In this document: positions 7,544 to 15,114 of the stretch, in pieces
How positions within the stretch are numbered: the first letter of the stretch is position 1
How the letters are laid out: every line of letters begins with the position of its first letter
The notes under the pieces: generated by a model
What the model was told of the DNA's origin: nothing
What the model saw: the letters and a program-made list of their open reading frames with translations, nothing else
The model's database searches: none
Source of the DNA: Oscillospiraceae bacterium
Lineage (GTDB): Bacteria; Bacillota_A; Clostridia; Oscillospirales; Ruminococcaceae
Direction: 5' to 3'
DNA length: 64,000 bases
Assembly: GCA_004558145.1 (NCBI GenBank)
Contig: SFDQ01000005.1
Location: forward strand, 1-64,000
Program-made: the position numbers and the translations under genes

Positions 7544-8374
7544 TCAGCGGCCCAGCACAAAGCGCTCCAGCGCCTTGGCCACGCCGTCGTTGTCATTGGT
7601 GTCGGTGACGAAGCGGGCCGCCGACTTCACCGCCGGGGCGGCGTTGCCCATGGCCACCCCCACCCCCGCGCGGCGCAGCATGGGCAGGTCGTTGCCCGCG
7701 TCGCCGCAGGCCATGATGAAGGCAGGCTCGATGCCCAGCCGCCGGCCCAGGGCCAGCAGGCCCTCGGCCTTGTCCACCCCTTTGGCGTTCAGCTCGATGC
7801 CCACCGCGCTGGAGGCGCTCACCTCAAAGCGGCCGCTCTCTTCCAGCAGCCGCCAGGCTTCCAGGCGCTGAGCGGGGTGGGTGAAAAAGAGGTTGGCCTT
7901 TTCGATGGCCGCCTGCTGCCCGGCGAAGGCGTGCACGTTTTCCACCGAACGGCGGCTGGACCGCAGATAGCCCGCCATGCCGGGGGGCGCCCAGTCCTCC
8001 GCCCGCTCCAGCTTCGCGGCTTCGCTGTAACCCCAGCCGTCCAGGAACAGGTCCATCACCCGGTTAAAGCCGGCGGTGAGGTCCCAGGCATAAAACCAGT
8101 CCTCCCGGCTCATCCAGCGGCGCTCGGCCACCTGCCCGGCGGCCAGGTCCACCAGGGTGGCCCCGTTGGCGGTGACCGCCCAGTCCACTCCGGGGATGGA
8201 GGTGAAGGCCTTCGGCAGGCCGCCCCAGGGCCGTCCGCTGGCGGGCACCACAAGGCAGCCCGCGGCGATGCAGGCGCGGATGGCCTGTTCGGTGCGGGGA
8301 GTGAGCTGCCCGGCGCTGTTCAGAAGGGTGCCGTCGATGTCCAGTCCCACAAGGCGAATGCCCAGTCCGCTCAT
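7544..8374 (-). CDS. HAD-IIB (Cof-type) family hydrolase
   Basis: Soluble phosphatase of the haloacid dehalogenase superfamily, subclass IIB, of 276 aa. The nucleophile motif DIDGTL is at about residues 12-17. The motif II region PASGRP lies near 42-47, and the C-terminal Mg-binding motif GDAGNDLPML at about 217-226. Family substrates are sugar phosphates, flavin or pyridoxal phosphate; this sequence does not tell which. Its ATG overlaps the proC stop (ATGA), so it is translationally coupled to proC, although that gives no clear link to proline synthesis. Confidence 0.88.
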   Translation of the reverse strand: MSGLGIRLVGLDIDGTLLNSAGQLTPRTEQAIRACIAAGCLVVPASGRPWGGLPKAFTSIPGVDWAVTANGATLVDLAAGQVAERRWMSREDWFYAWDLTAGFNRVMDLFLDGWGYSEAAKLERAEDWAPPGMAGYLRSSRRSVENVHAFAGQQAAIEKANLFFTHPAQRLEAWRLLEESGRFEVSASSAVGIELNAKGVDKAEGLLALGRRLGIEPAFIMACGDAGNDLPMLRRAGVGVAMGNAAPAVKSAARFVTDTNDNDGVAKALERFVLGR

Positions 8375-9180
8375 TGTTTGCCCAGCTCCTTGTTCTTTTC
8401 AAAGCTTTCCAGCACGGCGCTCATCACCGCGGCGCGCATCCCGCCCTTTTCCAGGGCGTAGACGCCGGCGATGGTGCTGCCGCCGGGGCTGCACACCTCG
8501 TCCTTCAGCTGGCCGGGGTGGCGGCCGGTGGCCAGCACCATTCCCGCCGCGCCCACCAGGGTCTGGGCGGCGTACTCCATGGCCTTGGGCCGGGGCAGGC
8601 CGCAGGCCACGCCCCCGTCCGCCAGGGCCTCGATGAACTGATACACGAAGGCCGGCCCGCAGCCGGACACCGAGCTGGCCGCGTCGATGAGGCGCTCTTC
8701 CAGCGCGTCGAACCGGCCCGCGCCCACCATCTTGTCGCAGAATTCCTCCACGTCGGCGGCGGCCACCCGCTCGTTGGCGGTGTAGAGGATCATCCCCTCG
8801 CCGATGGCGGCGGGGGTGTTGGGCATGATGCGCAGGATGGGGGCCTCAAAGCCCAGCATCTCCTCCAGCCGGGCGATGGTGAGGCCGGCGGCCATGCTCA
8901 CCAGCACATATCCCCCGCCCCGCTCTTCCAGCGTGGGCGCGAGGGCGGCCAGCATGTCCCCCATCATCTGGGGCTTGACCCCCAGGAAGATGAACTTTGC
9001 CTCCCGGGCCACGGCGGCGTTGTCCATGGCGATGTCGCAGTCCAGCTCCTCGGCCAGGGCCACCGCTTTGTCCAGCGTGCGGTCGGTGAGCACCACCTGC
9101 TCCGGCCGCCAGCGGCAGGCCGCCCGGGCCAGCGCGCCGCCCATGTTGCCGGCGCCGATGAATCCGAAGGTATAACCCAT
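8371..9180 (-). CDS. proC: Pyrroline-5-carboxylate reductase
   Basis: Reduces 1-pyrroline-5-carboxylate to L-proline with NAD(P)H, the last step of proline synthesis, in the cytoplasm. The 269-aa protein starts with the Rossmann motif FIGAGNMGGALA (residues 5-16). The C-terminal half holds the family signature around VCSPGGSTIAGVYALEKGG. AAGGAGGGG lies 8 nt before the ATG at 9180; the upstream open frame has no ribosome binding site. First gene of a two-gene operon with a HAD hydrolase. proA and proB are not in the window. Confidence 0.95.
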   Translation of the reverse strand: MGYTFGFIGAGNMGGALARAACRWRPEQVVLTDRTLDKAVALAEELDCDIAMDNAAVAREAKFIFLGVKPQMMGDMLAALAPTLEERGGGYVLVSMAAGLTIARLEEMLGFEAPILRIMPNTPAAIGEGMILYTANERVAAADVEEFCDKMVGAGRFDALEERLIDAASSVSGCGPAFVYQFIEALADGGVACGLPRPKAMEYAAQTLVGAAGMVLATGRHPGQLKDEVCSPGGSTIAGVYALEKGGMRAAVMSAVLESFEKNKELGKQ

Positions 9181-9208
9181 GTTGCACCCCTCCTTATTAT
9201 TTAAGAAG

Positions 9209-9237
9209 AGCATAACACACTTTGCCCCGGCGTGCAA
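9209..9237 (-). promoter_or_regulatory. proC promoter
   Basis: Minus-strand TTGCAC (9232-9237), 17 bp, TATGCT (9209-9214). Confidence 0.7.
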
Positions 9238-9247
9238 AGAAAAAACG

Positions 9248-9278
9248 CCGACTGTGGGCCAAAAGCGACCGACTGTGG
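9248..9278 (+). promoter_or_regulatory. Paired direct repeats upstream of the LytTR gene (candidate LytTR sites)
   Basis: The 10-mer CCGACTGTGG occurs at 9248-9257 and again at 9269-9278, exactly 21 bp apart, just upstream of the -35 box at 9287. Two direct repeats with a 21-bp period are the classic layout of LytTR-type binding sites, so these are probably autoregulatory sites for the following gene. The region also lies upstream of proC on the other strand. Confidence 0.65.
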
Positions 9279-9286
9279 AAAAACCG

Positions 9287-9315
9287 TTGGCATCCCCCGG
9301 CCCTTTCTTTATAAT
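9287..9315 (+). promoter_or_regulatory. Promoter of the LytTR-DUF3021 operon
   Basis: TTGGCA (9287-9292), 17 bp, TATAAT (9310-9315), directly downstream of the paired repeats. Confidence 0.8.
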
Positions 9316-9338
9316 GGCAGTACAGGGAGGCGATGGAG

Positions 9339-9776
9339 ATGAAAGTGGAAGTTGTGCTGGACGCGGCCTGCACCGAGCCGGAACTGACCCTGCGCACCGC
9401 CGCCGTGACGGGCGAGGTGGAGCAACTGCTGCGCCGCCTGAGCGAACAGCCGCCTCTTTTGTGCGGCGAGCGGGCAGGGCGGCTGGAAGTGCTGGACCCG
9501 GACGCTCTGGTGCGGGTGTACGCCGCGGCGGGCAGGGTGTACGCCGTGACCGAAAAGGGCGAGCACCTGCTGCGGATGCGGCTGTATGAGGCGGAAGCCC
9601 GGCTGGCGGGGCGGCGCTTCGTGCGCATCTCCCACTCGGAGCTGGTGAATCTGGACTGGGCGGAAAGCTTCGACACCAGCCTTTCCGGCACCATCTGCGT
9701 GCGGCTGAAAAACGGCGAGGCCAGCTATGTATCCCGCCGGTATGTGCCCGCCATCAAACAAATTCTTGGGATATGA
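9339..9776 (+). CDS. Stand-alone LytTR DNA-binding regulator
   Basis: Transcription regulator of 145 aa with a C-terminal LytTR domain (about residues 50-145). Diagnostic pieces are FVRISHSELVNLDW and the end segment VSRRYVPAIKQILG. There is no receiver domain, so it is not a normal response regulator; such proteins are usually held in check by a membrane partner encoded next door. The second in-frame ATG (9339) is preferred over 9333 because GGGAGG lies at a proper 8-nt distance. The DUF3021 gene follows 10 bp downstream. It probably binds the 21-bp-spaced repeats before its own promoter. Confidence 0.88.
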   Translation: MKVEVVLDAACTEPELTLRTAAVTGEVEQLLRRLSEQPPLLCGERAGRLEVLDPDALVRVYAAAGRVYAVTEKGEHLLRMRLYEAEARLAGRRFVRISHSELVNLDWAESFDTSLSGTICVRLKNGEASYVSRRYVPAIKQILGI

Positions 9777-9786
9777 GGTGATCACG

Positions 9787-10239
9787 ATGAAAAAAGTGCT
9801 TCGTTACGCAGCGCAGGGCGCGCCGGTGGGTCTTGCCATCGGCTACGCCATCACCATCCTGATGTCCTTTTGCTGGGGCGGCGGCGAGTATCTGGCTGTG
9901 ATGCCCTCCTTTGTCGAGGCCGTGGGCAGCGAGGCCGCGGCCGTGGCGGTGCAGGCGCTGCTGTGCGCGGGCATCGGAGCGGCGTTCTCCGCCCTGTCGC
10001 TGGTGTGGCGGCGGGAGGACTGGAGCTGCGCCAAACAGACCGCCGTGTACTTTCTGGGCGCTTCGCTGGTGATGCTGCCCTCCGCCTGGCTGGCGCATTG
10101 GATGGAACACAGCCTCGCGGGCTTTCTGGGCTATTCTGCCATCTTCCTCGCGCTGTTCCTAGCCTTCTGGCTGACCGGCTGGGCCGCCGCCCGCCGCACG
10201 GCGCGGCAGCTGAACGAGGGCCTGCGGCGAAACAAATGA
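9787..10239 (+). CDS. DUF3021 family membrane protein, probable LytTR partner
   Basis: Small integral membrane protein of 150 aa with four hydrophobic segments at roughly residues 10-30, 50-68, 80-100 and 108-126, as in the DUF3021 family. The start at 9787 has AGGTGATC 7 nt before it. It is co-transcribed with the LytTR gene, a recurrent pairing in Firmicutes. By analogy with the streptococcal LytTR regulatory systems (HdrRM, BrsRM) it may bind and inhibit the LytTR protein at the membrane. That role is inferred from context. Confidence 0.8.
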   Translation: MKKVLRYAAQGAPVGLAIGYAITILMSFCWGGGEYLAVMPSFVEAVGSEAAAVAVQALLCAGIGAAFSALSLVWRREDWSCAKQTAVYFLGASLVMLPSAWLAHWMEHSLAGFLGYSAIFLALFLAFWLTGWAAARRTARQLNEGLRRNK

Positions 10240-10250
10240 CCCCGCGCAAA

Positions 10251-10290
10251 GAGGCGCCCTTCCCCGCCGGGGAAGGGCGCCTCTCGTTTT
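10251..10290 (+). terminator. Terminator of the LytTR-DUF3021 operon
   Basis: A 15-bp perfect stem (GAGGCGCCCTTCCCC and complement, 3-nt loop) followed by TCGTTTT. It also covers the convergent lipoprotein gene ending at 10307. Confidence 0.85.
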
Positions 10291-10306
10291 GTGTTTTGCC
10301 CGAAGC

Positions 10307-11140
10307 TCACGCCTCGGTCACGTTGGATTCCACCGAGTACATACCGGAGTATCCGTCGATGCACTCCGTGTTCATGTCCTCCAGCGTCTCGAAGCCGGTG
10401 AAGTTATAGTAGTCGCCGTTCACCTTCACGTCGATGTTGCCGTAGGCCAGAAAGCCGTAGTCGCCGGTGGCCTCCACCGAGCCGTCGCCGTGGAGCACCA
10501 GGTCGCCGAAGCCGACGCCGGCGTAGTAGGTCAGGGTGCTGCCGTCCGGCAGCTGGGCCTGGACCTTGTAGGCCGCATAGAGCATGTTGTGAACGTCCAC
10601 CATCTCGCTGCTGAAGTCCTGGCGCACCAGCATGTAGCCGCCCAGGCAGTCCGCGGAGAGGATGGAATCGCCCTCCTTCTGGCGCAGCGCCTCCTCACCG
10701 GCGGCCGCCAGGGTGTCCCAGTCGGTCTGGCCGATCTGGTCCAGGGCGGTCACCCACTCGTCCAGGCCCTCCACCGTGAAGACGGCGTCCTCGGGGGCGA
10801 GAACAGCGTTGTGCTCCTGCTGGGCCGTTTCGGCGTCGCAGTTCCACTGGAAGGTGACCGTGTCGCCGTTGGAAAGGCCCTCCGCCTTGTCCAGGCTGCC
10901 GTCCACGCAGGCGGCAAGGCCCGCCGCGTCCTTCACATCTTCGCCGCAGGCGGCGGCGAAGCCCTCGCTGTCAAAGTTCCAGCTGGCGGTGCCCTCGCCG
11001 CTCATGCCGGAGAACTCCACCGACAGATAGGGCGTCGGGTCCACCGTCACCGGTTTTGCGCCGCAGCCGGCCACCGCCAGCGCCAGAACGGCCGCCAGCG
11101 CGGCCAGAGCCATCCGTTTTTTGCCTGTTGCAAAACCCAT
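10307..11140 (-). CDS. Lipoprotein of unknown function
   Basis: Secreted, lipid-anchored protein of 277 aa. A signal peptide with an LAVAGC lipobox places the modified cysteine at about residue 26. The mature part is acidic and has no domain I recognise. Its last 90 residues contain a beta-rich segment with DLVLHGDGSVEATGDYG-like strands. The start at 11140 has GGAG 8 nt upstream. It lies downstream of the MacA-MacB-type exporter genes on the same strand, separated by a strong hairpin, and has its own extended -10 promoter, so it may be linked to that exporter. Confidence 0.75.
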   Translation of the reverse strand: MGFATGKKRMALAALAAVLALAVAGCGAKPVTVDPTPYLSVEFSGMSGEGTASWNFDSEGFAAACGEDVKDAAGLAACVDGSLDKAEGLSNGDTVTFQWNCDAETAQQEHNAVLAPEDAVFTVEGLDEWVTALDQIGQTDWDTLAAAGEEALRQKEGDSILSADCLGGYMLVRQDFSSEMVDVHNMLYAAYKVQAQLPDGSTLTYYAGVGFGDLVLHGDGSVEATGDYGFLAYGNIDVKVNGDYYNFTGFETLEDMNTECIDGYSGMYSVESNVTEA

Positions 11141-11171
11141 AGTATCCACTCCTTTTCTTATCCAAGAACGG

Positions 11172-11232
11172 CCGCCGCGGGGCCTGCCCTGTTCCGGCAG
11201 GCCCCGCGGCGGGGTACACTATCATTATATCA
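11172..11232 (-). promoter_or_regulatory. Extended -10 promoter and leader hairpin before the lipoprotein
   Basis: On the minus strand TGATATAATG (TATAAT at 11224-11229, TG at 11231-11232) lies just past the permease stop, with no good -35 box. The transcript would run at once into a hairpin with a 17-bp perfect stem (11172-11188 with 11196-11212). No T run follows, so it looks like a leader structure or a terminator for readthrough from the exporter operon that lacks a U tract. Confidence 0.5.
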
Positions 11233-11254
11233 CGGCTTGCAAGAGGGCCCGCGC

Positions 11255-12511
11255 TCACTCGTAGCGCAGCGCGTCGATGGGGTCCAGCTTGGCGGCCTTG
11301 TTCGCCGGGTAATAGCCGAAGAACACGCCGATGGCCATGGAGAAGCCCACCGCGATGAGGATGGCGGAGAGGCTGGGTTTTGCGGCGTAGCCCAGCAGGG
11401 ACGCGCCCACGCTGCCCAAAGCCACGCCCAGGGCCACGCCCAGCGCGCCGCCCACCAGACAGATGACCACCGCCTCGGTGATGAACTGGAGACGGATGTC
11501 GCCCCGGCGGGCGCCCAGGGCCTTGCGGGTGCCGATCTCACGGGTGCGCTCGGTGATGCTGACCAGCATGATGTTCATCACGCCGATGCCGCCCACCAGC
11601 AGACTGATGGCCGCGATGGCGCTGATGGCCAGCTTGACGGTGTTCAGCATGCTGGTCATCTCCTCGATGAGGCTCTCCATGCTGGTGGCGGTGACGGTCC
11701 AGCTCTCGTTGCGGGTGTAGAAGCTGGAGAAGAAGGCCTCGGTCTCGTCCAGGAAGGCGGTGGTGTCGGTGCCGGCGGCGGCCACCACCGTGAAGTTCTG
11801 GTAGCCCTCGTCCGTTTCGCCCAGCTTCTGGGCCGCCGCCAGCGGGATGTACATCTCGGTGACCGGGTCCTCGCCGGTCATGCTGAAGTAGCCGCTGTCA
11901 TCGTATTCATAGACGCCCGCCACATAGAAGGTGAGCAGCTTCTGGCCCACCGTGACCTGGAAGCTCTGGCCCAGCACCGAGGAATCGGCGCGGCCGAACA
12001 GGGTCTCGCAGGCCAGGTCGCTGACCACCGCCAGCTGGCGCTCGCCGTCGGAATCCTTGATGAAGCGCCCGCAGAGCAGTTCCAGCTCGTTGGCGTCAGC
12101 ATACTGGGCGTTGACGCCGGTCACCTGGACGGAGGCGGTGTCCTCGCCGCTGCCCACTGTGCCGCTGCCCAGGCCGCTCTCCAGGGAGATGGCGTAGATG
12201 CTGTCGGCGTAGGCGGTCTGGTATTCCTCCAGCATGGCGTCGGAGATGAGGTCCTCCTCGGAGGGCTGGGCCATGCTGAACATGCGCACCCCGCCGCCGG
12301 AGTCGCTCTCGGTCTTCTGCTGCAGGCTGACGGTGATGTTGTTGATGCCGAAGCTCTGGAGGCTGTCGGTGAGGGAGCCGGAGAGGGAGTCGCCCACCGT
12401 GACGATGGCGATGACCGAGCCGATGCCGATGATGATGCCCAGCATGGTGAGCAGGGCGCGCATCTTGTTGGCCCAAAGGCTGGCAAAGGCCATGCGGATG
12501 TTGTCAAGCAC
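11255..12511 (-). CDS. MacB-type ABC transporter permease (FtsX domain)
   Basis: Membrane subunit of a mechanotransmission-type exporter, 418 aa. There is one N-terminal membrane helix (residues about 18-42), then a large extracellular MacB_PCD domain (about 45-285), then an FtsX domain with three helices to the end (VGGIGVMNIMLVSITERTREIG motif pieces around 308-330). The gene overlaps the ATPase gene by 8 bp. Together with the ATPase and the MacA-like adaptor it would export peptides, antibiotics or lipid-like compounds, or deliver substrates out of the envelope. The ATPase and permease are separate genes, as usual in Gram-positives. Confidence 0.9.
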   Translation of the reverse strand: MLDNIRMAFASLWANKMRALLTMLGIIIGIGSVIAIVTVGDSLSGSLTDSLQSFGINNITVSLQQKTESDSGGGVRMFSMAQPSEEDLISDAMLEEYQTAYADSIYAISLESGLGSGTVGSGEDTASVQVTGVNAQYADANELELLCGRFIKDSDGERQLAVVSDLACETLFGRADSSVLGQSFQVTVGQKLLTFYVAGVYEYDDSGYFSMTGEDPVTEMYIPLAAAQKLGETDEGYQNFTVVAAAGTDTTAFLDETEAFFSSFYTRNESWTVTATSMESLIEEMTSMLNTVKLAISAIAAISLLVGGIGVMNIMLVSITERTREIGTRKALGARRGDIRLQFITEAVVICLVGGALGVALGVALGSVGASLLGYAAKPSLSAILIAVGFSMAIGVFFGYYPANKAAKLDPIDALRYE

Positions 12512-13208
12512 TGCGGCCCGCCCCCTTCCTCTCGGAGATGATGCGCCCGTCCCGCAGCGTGAGGATGCGCTCGCACTCCTCCGCCAGCTGCTGGCTGTGG
12601 GTGATGAGCACGATGGTCATGCCCTGGCGGTGCAGTTCGTGAAAGATGTCCATGACGGTGCGGCTGGTGGCGGAGTCCAGCGCGCCGGTGGGTTCGTCCG
12701 CCAAAAGCAGCGCCGGCTCGTTCGCCAGCGCCCGGGCGATGGCCACCCGCTGCTTCTGGCCGCCCGAAAGCTCGTTCGGCTCGTGGCTGGCCCGCTCGCT
12801 CATGCCCACCTGGGCCAGCAGCTCCTTCGCCCGCTTTGCCCGCTGGCGGGCGGGCACCCGGGCATAGAGCAGGGGCAGCTCCACGTTTTTCTGGGCGCTG
12901 GTGCGCCCGATGAGGTTGAAGGTCTGGAACACAAATCCTATCTTGCGGTTGCGGATGGCGGAAAGGGCGCTGTCCTTCGCTTTGCCCACGTCCACCCCGT
13001 CCAGGGTGTAGCTGCCCTCGGTGGGGCGGTCCAGCACGCCGATGATGTTCATCAGGGTGGATTTGCCGCTGCCGCTCTCGCCCACGATGGCCACGAACTC
13101 GCCGGGCCAGACCTCCAGGTCGATGCCGTGGAGAATTTCCAGCTCGTTGGGCTTGCCGATGTAATAGCGTTTGACGATGCCGTGCATCTCAATGATGGGC
13201 TGCTGCAT
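12504..13208 (-). CDS. MacB/LolD-type ABC transporter ATPase
   Basis: Cytoplasmic ATPase of 234 aa powering the adjacent permease. Walker A GESGSGKST is at about residues 43-51. The Q-loop FVFQTFNL, the signature LSGGQKQR at about 145-152, Walker B ALLLADEP and the switch His in LITHS are all present. It sits 5 bp after the MacA-like gene and overlaps the permease gene, so the three are one operon. Confidence 0.93.
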   Translation of the reverse strand: MQQPIIEMHGIVKRYYIGKPNELEILHGIDLEVWPGEFVAIVGESGSGKSTLMNIIGVLDRPTEGSYTLDGVDVGKAKDSALSAIRNRKIGFVFQTFNLIGRTSAQKNVELPLLYARVPARQRAKRAKELLAQVGMSERASHEPNELSGGQKQRVAIARALANEPALLLADEPTGALDSATSRTVMDIFHELHRQGMTIVLITHSQQLAEECERILTLRDGRIISERKGAGRSA

Positions 13209-13213
13209 GGCCG

Positions 13214-14923
13214 TCAGCCTCCCATCCCGGGCCGGCCGCCGCCCATGTTGCCGCCGCCACCGCCGCCGGAGGGCATGGCCCCGCCGCCGTCCGCGGGCGC
13301 GGCGATGACCACTTCACCGCCGCCCATCATCATGTCGGAGGGGGTGGTCACCTCTTCGGTGGCTTCCTCCAGGCTGGCGCTGGCCCGCACGATCATGCCC
13401 TCTTCCAGGTCCACGCCGCTGACTTCGGCGTAGTAGTCGTTGGTGGCGCCCACCACCACCTGCACTTCCTCAAAGACGGGCTCGCCGTTCTCTTCGCCGG
13501 ACTGGACATAGATGACGGAGGTGCCGTCCTCCTTTTCCTCGATGGCGTCCAGGGGCACGGTGAACACGTCCTCGGTGGTGGACTGGATGATCTGCACCTT
13601 GGCATTGGTGCCGATGAGCAGGCCGCTGTTTTCGTCGTCCACCGTCACCTCGGCGGAGAAGGTGCTGGAAGAGGAGCCGCCGCCGGAGGCGGTGGGCGAG
13701 ATCTGGGTGAGGGTGCCGTTGATCTCGCCGTCGATCACGTCGCTGGTGATGATGGCGTGCATGCCCTCGCTGACGCTGTCGATGTCATACTCGGCGATGG
13801 TGATGGAGATCTTCAGGCTGTCGGTGTCCTGGATGGTGGCGGCGGCGCCGTCGATGGCGCTGCCCACCGTGGCGTTCACCGCGGTGACCTTGCCGGAGGT
13901 CTCGGCCTTCAGGGTGCATTTTTCCAGCTGGGACTGCAGTTCTTCCAGCTCGTCGCTCTCGCCGGCCTTGTTGTAGTTTTCCAGGGCGGTGTCGCGGCTC
14001 TCCTCGGCGGTCTCGCTGGTCTTGATGGCATTCTCGTAGGTGGTCTTTGCCTGCTCATAGGCGGTCTGGGCCTGGTTGTAGGCGCTGGAAAGGGCGGTGT
14101 AATTGGAGGCGGACTGGGCCGTCTGCAGATTGGCCTCAGCGGTCTTGAGGGTCTGCTCGGCAGACTTGTACTCCCCGTTGGCCTTCTCCAGCGCATCCGC
14201 CAGGGCGGACAGGTCCGCCGCCGTGGAGGCGGCCTCGGAGGTGGAGCCGGTCACCGGGTCGCCGTTCTCGTCCACAGTGCCGCCGGCGGCGGTGTAGGCG
14301 TTCAGCGCCGCCTGCCGGGCGTTCAGCTTGGTGAGCAGGTCGGCGTTGGCGGCGTCCACCTCGGCCTGGTAGCTCTTCACCGCGGCGGCCGCGGTCTCGT
14401 AGGCGCTCTTGGCGGAATCCCGCTCGTCCTCGGCCTCCTTCATGTCGTCGTAGGTGCTCTTGACGTTCTCTTCCGCCTCGGTGAGGCTGGCCTGGGCCTT
14501 TTCATACTGCTTCTGGGCTTCGGCCTTTGCGTCGGCCAGGCTCTCCTGCAATTTCTGGATGCTCTCCTCCAGCTCGGAGGTGTCCAGGGTGCAGATAACG
14601 TCCCCTTCCTCCACCGAGTCGCCCACCTGCACGTTCACCGTTTTCACGGTGTACTTCAGGTCGGTGGTCACGTTGGACACATCGCTGCTCTGCACCGTGC
14701 CGGTGGCGCTGATGGAGTCCTCCAGGGTGCCCTTTTGCAGGGTGACGGTGCGCACATAGCTGCCGCCCGCGGCGGGCAGGCTCACCGGGCGCACAAAGCG
14801 CCCCCGCAGCAAAAAGGCGGCCGCCGCCGCGGCCACCACCAGCAGCGCCAGTGCGATGACTGCTTTTTTGTGCCGGCCGGCAAAGGCAGCCGCGCCCGCA
14901 CAGGCAGTTTTGATCTTGCTCAT
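13214..14923 (-). CDS. MacA/HlyD-type periplasmic-adaptor-like protein
   Basis: Membrane fusion (adaptor) protein of 569 aa that should link the ABC exporter to the cell exterior. It has an N-terminal membrane anchor (residues about 19-41), a biotinyl-lipoyl-like half-domain (around 60-110), and a long alanine/glutamate-rich coiled coil (about 112-335). The second lipoyl half and beta-barrel follow (about 336-530), and the tail is rich in Gly, Pro and Met. The coiled coil is long for a Gram-positive adaptor. First gene of the operon. A perfect inverted repeat (TTCGCCCGG/CCGGGCGAA, 14951-14969) lies 28 bp before the start and may be an operator. Confidence 0.9.
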   Translation of the reverse strand: MSKIKTACAGAAAFAGRHKKAVIALALLVVAAAAAAFLLRGRFVRPVSLPAAGGSYVRTVTLQKGTLEDSISATGTVQSSDVSNVTTDLKYTVKTVNVQVGDSVEEGDVICTLDTSELEESIQKLQESLADAKAEAQKQYEKAQASLTEAEENVKSTYDDMKEAEDERDSAKSAYETAAAAVKSYQAEVDAANADLLTKLNARQAALNAYTAAGGTVDENGDPVTGSTSEAASTAADLSALADALEKANGEYKSAEQTLKTAEANLQTAQSASNYTALSSAYNQAQTAYEQAKTTYENAIKTSETAEESRDTALENYNKAGESDELEELQSQLEKCTLKAETSGKVTAVNATVGSAIDGAAATIQDTDSLKISITIAEYDIDSVSEGMHAIITSDVIDGEINGTLTQISPTASGGGSSSSTFSAEVTVDDENSGLLIGTNAKVQIIQSTTEDVFTVPLDAIEEKEDGTSVIYVQSGEENGEPVFEEVQVVVGATNDYYAEVSGVDLEEGMIVRASASLEEATEEVTTPSDMMMGGGEVVIAAPADGGGAMPSGGGGGGNMGGGRPGMGG

Positions 14924-14950
14924 AAAATAATTCCCCCATTGTTCCTTGTC

Positions 14951-14969
14951 TTCGCCCGGGCCGGGCGAA
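14951..14969. repeat. Inverted repeat before the MacA-like gene
   Basis: A perfect 9-bp inverted repeat with a single-base centre, in the leader or promoter region of the exporter operon. It could be an operator or a leader hairpin. No good sigma-A promoter could be fixed next to it. Confidence 0.45.
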
Positions 14970-15041
14970 CGCTACGGTGTATTCTACGGGGGGATTGTGA
15001 AATCAGCCGGAAAGAACGGTGAAAATTTTGTGGAGGCGCAC

Positions 15042-15081
15042 AAAAAAAGAAGACCGCGGAGGCCTTTTGGGGCCTCCGCGG
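15042..15081 (-). terminator. Terminator of the dpaL-AGCS operon
   Basis: An 11-bp GC stem (CCGCGGAGGCC and complement, 15054-15081) followed on the minus strand by a run of seven T residues (complement of 15042-15048). It lies 34 bp past the symporter stop. Confidence 0.88.
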
Positions 15082-15114
15082 CGTTCTTTATGAGAGAGAA
15101 GTAAGAGAGCTTTT

